Assembly: GCA_013397935.1 (NCBI GenBank)
Contig: VZRN01006763.1
Span: forward strand, 302,711-366,710
DNA from: Dasyornis broadbenti
Taxonomy: Eukaryota; Chordata; Aves; Passeriformes; Dasyornithidae
Direction of reading: 5' to 3'
Length of the DNA: 64,000 bases
A model generated the notes under the pieces. The model was not told the DNA's origin and made no database searches. It worked only from the letters and a program-made list of their open reading frames with translations. This document shows positions 63,871 to 64,000 of this stretch, in pieces (position 1 is the stretch's first letter; each line of letters opens with the position of its first letter). Made by a program: the position numbers and the translations under genes.

Positions 63871-64000
63871 TGTCCCGGTTTCAACTACCATAGGGTTAAA
63901 TTTTTCTCAGTGGCAGTTACAGTGCTGTGTTTTGGATTCAGAATGAGATATTTTGGGGTTTTGCTAAGTCATGTTTATCCTAAGTCAAGGATTTATTTTT
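63871..64000 (+). mobile_element. LTR-like endogenous retroviral fragment, cut by the window edge
   Basis: The sequence starts with TGTCCCGGTTTCAAC and continues with tagggttaa, acagtgctgtgttttgga, ttgctaagt.gtttatcctaagtcaagga. These blocks match, from memory, the 5' part of an LTR family that is abundant in many bird genomes. The TG start fits an LTR boundary. A stretch between the gtgctgtgttttgga and ttgctaag blocks is shorter than in the family as I recall it, suggesting a deletion. No retroviral coding sequence is in the window, and it may be a solo LTR. Confidence 0.6.

Overview
This is a 64 kb stretch of vertebrate nuclear DNA, most likely from a bird. The sequence is AT-rich and almost entirely non-coding. 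It carries several fragments of CR1 LINE retrotransposons, including the diagnostic CR1 3' end that finishes in a 'tctaaggaccttccaac...tatgattc' type tail, and a fragment at the right edge that resembles a retroviral LTR widespread in birds. I see no bacterial-style operons, phage, IS elements or CRISPR arrays.

The only gene I can support is on the minus strand. Positions 51332 to 50654 are the first coding exon of GRM5 (metabotropic glutamate receptor 5). It gives 226 complete codons, from the initiator Met and signal peptide through the first part of the extracellular glutamate-binding domain, and ends at a clean GT donor. GRM5 rather than its paralogue GRM1 is shown by diagnostic segments, including the acidic loop and the serine-rich loop. 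No later GRM5 exon was recognised, so positions 1-50653 are read as part of the very long intron that follows this exon.

Upstream of the start codon (rightwards in window coordinates), a 5' leader of about 200 bp contains six upstream ATGs and is preceded by a plausible splice acceptor at 51536-51537. Further upstream lie a probable 5' intron with a CR1 copy, a CTCF-like site at about 56.18 kb, a small CpG-rich patch at 58.39-58.51 kb containing a near-perfect RE1/NRSE (REST-binding) element, and a larger CpG island at 60.07-61.2 kb. These CpG-rich segments are the best candidates for the GRM5 promoter and untranslated first exons, but the transcription start and the noncoding exons cannot be fixed from sequence alone.

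Layout: 1-50653, inferred GRM5 intron with CR1 fragments at 11.3, 20.4 and 30.7 kb (and weak ones at 6.9 and 40.0 kb); 50654-51332, GRM5 coding exon; 51333-51535, leader; 51538-58384, upstream intron or flank; 58385-61200, CpG-rich promoter-like zone; 61201-63870, unique flank; 63871-64000, LTR-like fragment cut by the window edge. In mammals TYR lies on the opposite strand beyond GRM5's 5' end; I saw no TYR exon here. The observations most worth following up are the RE1 element, the upstream-ATG cluster and a 64-bp tandem duplication in the intron end next to the putative acceptor. I found nothing that looks like a novel multi-gene system.
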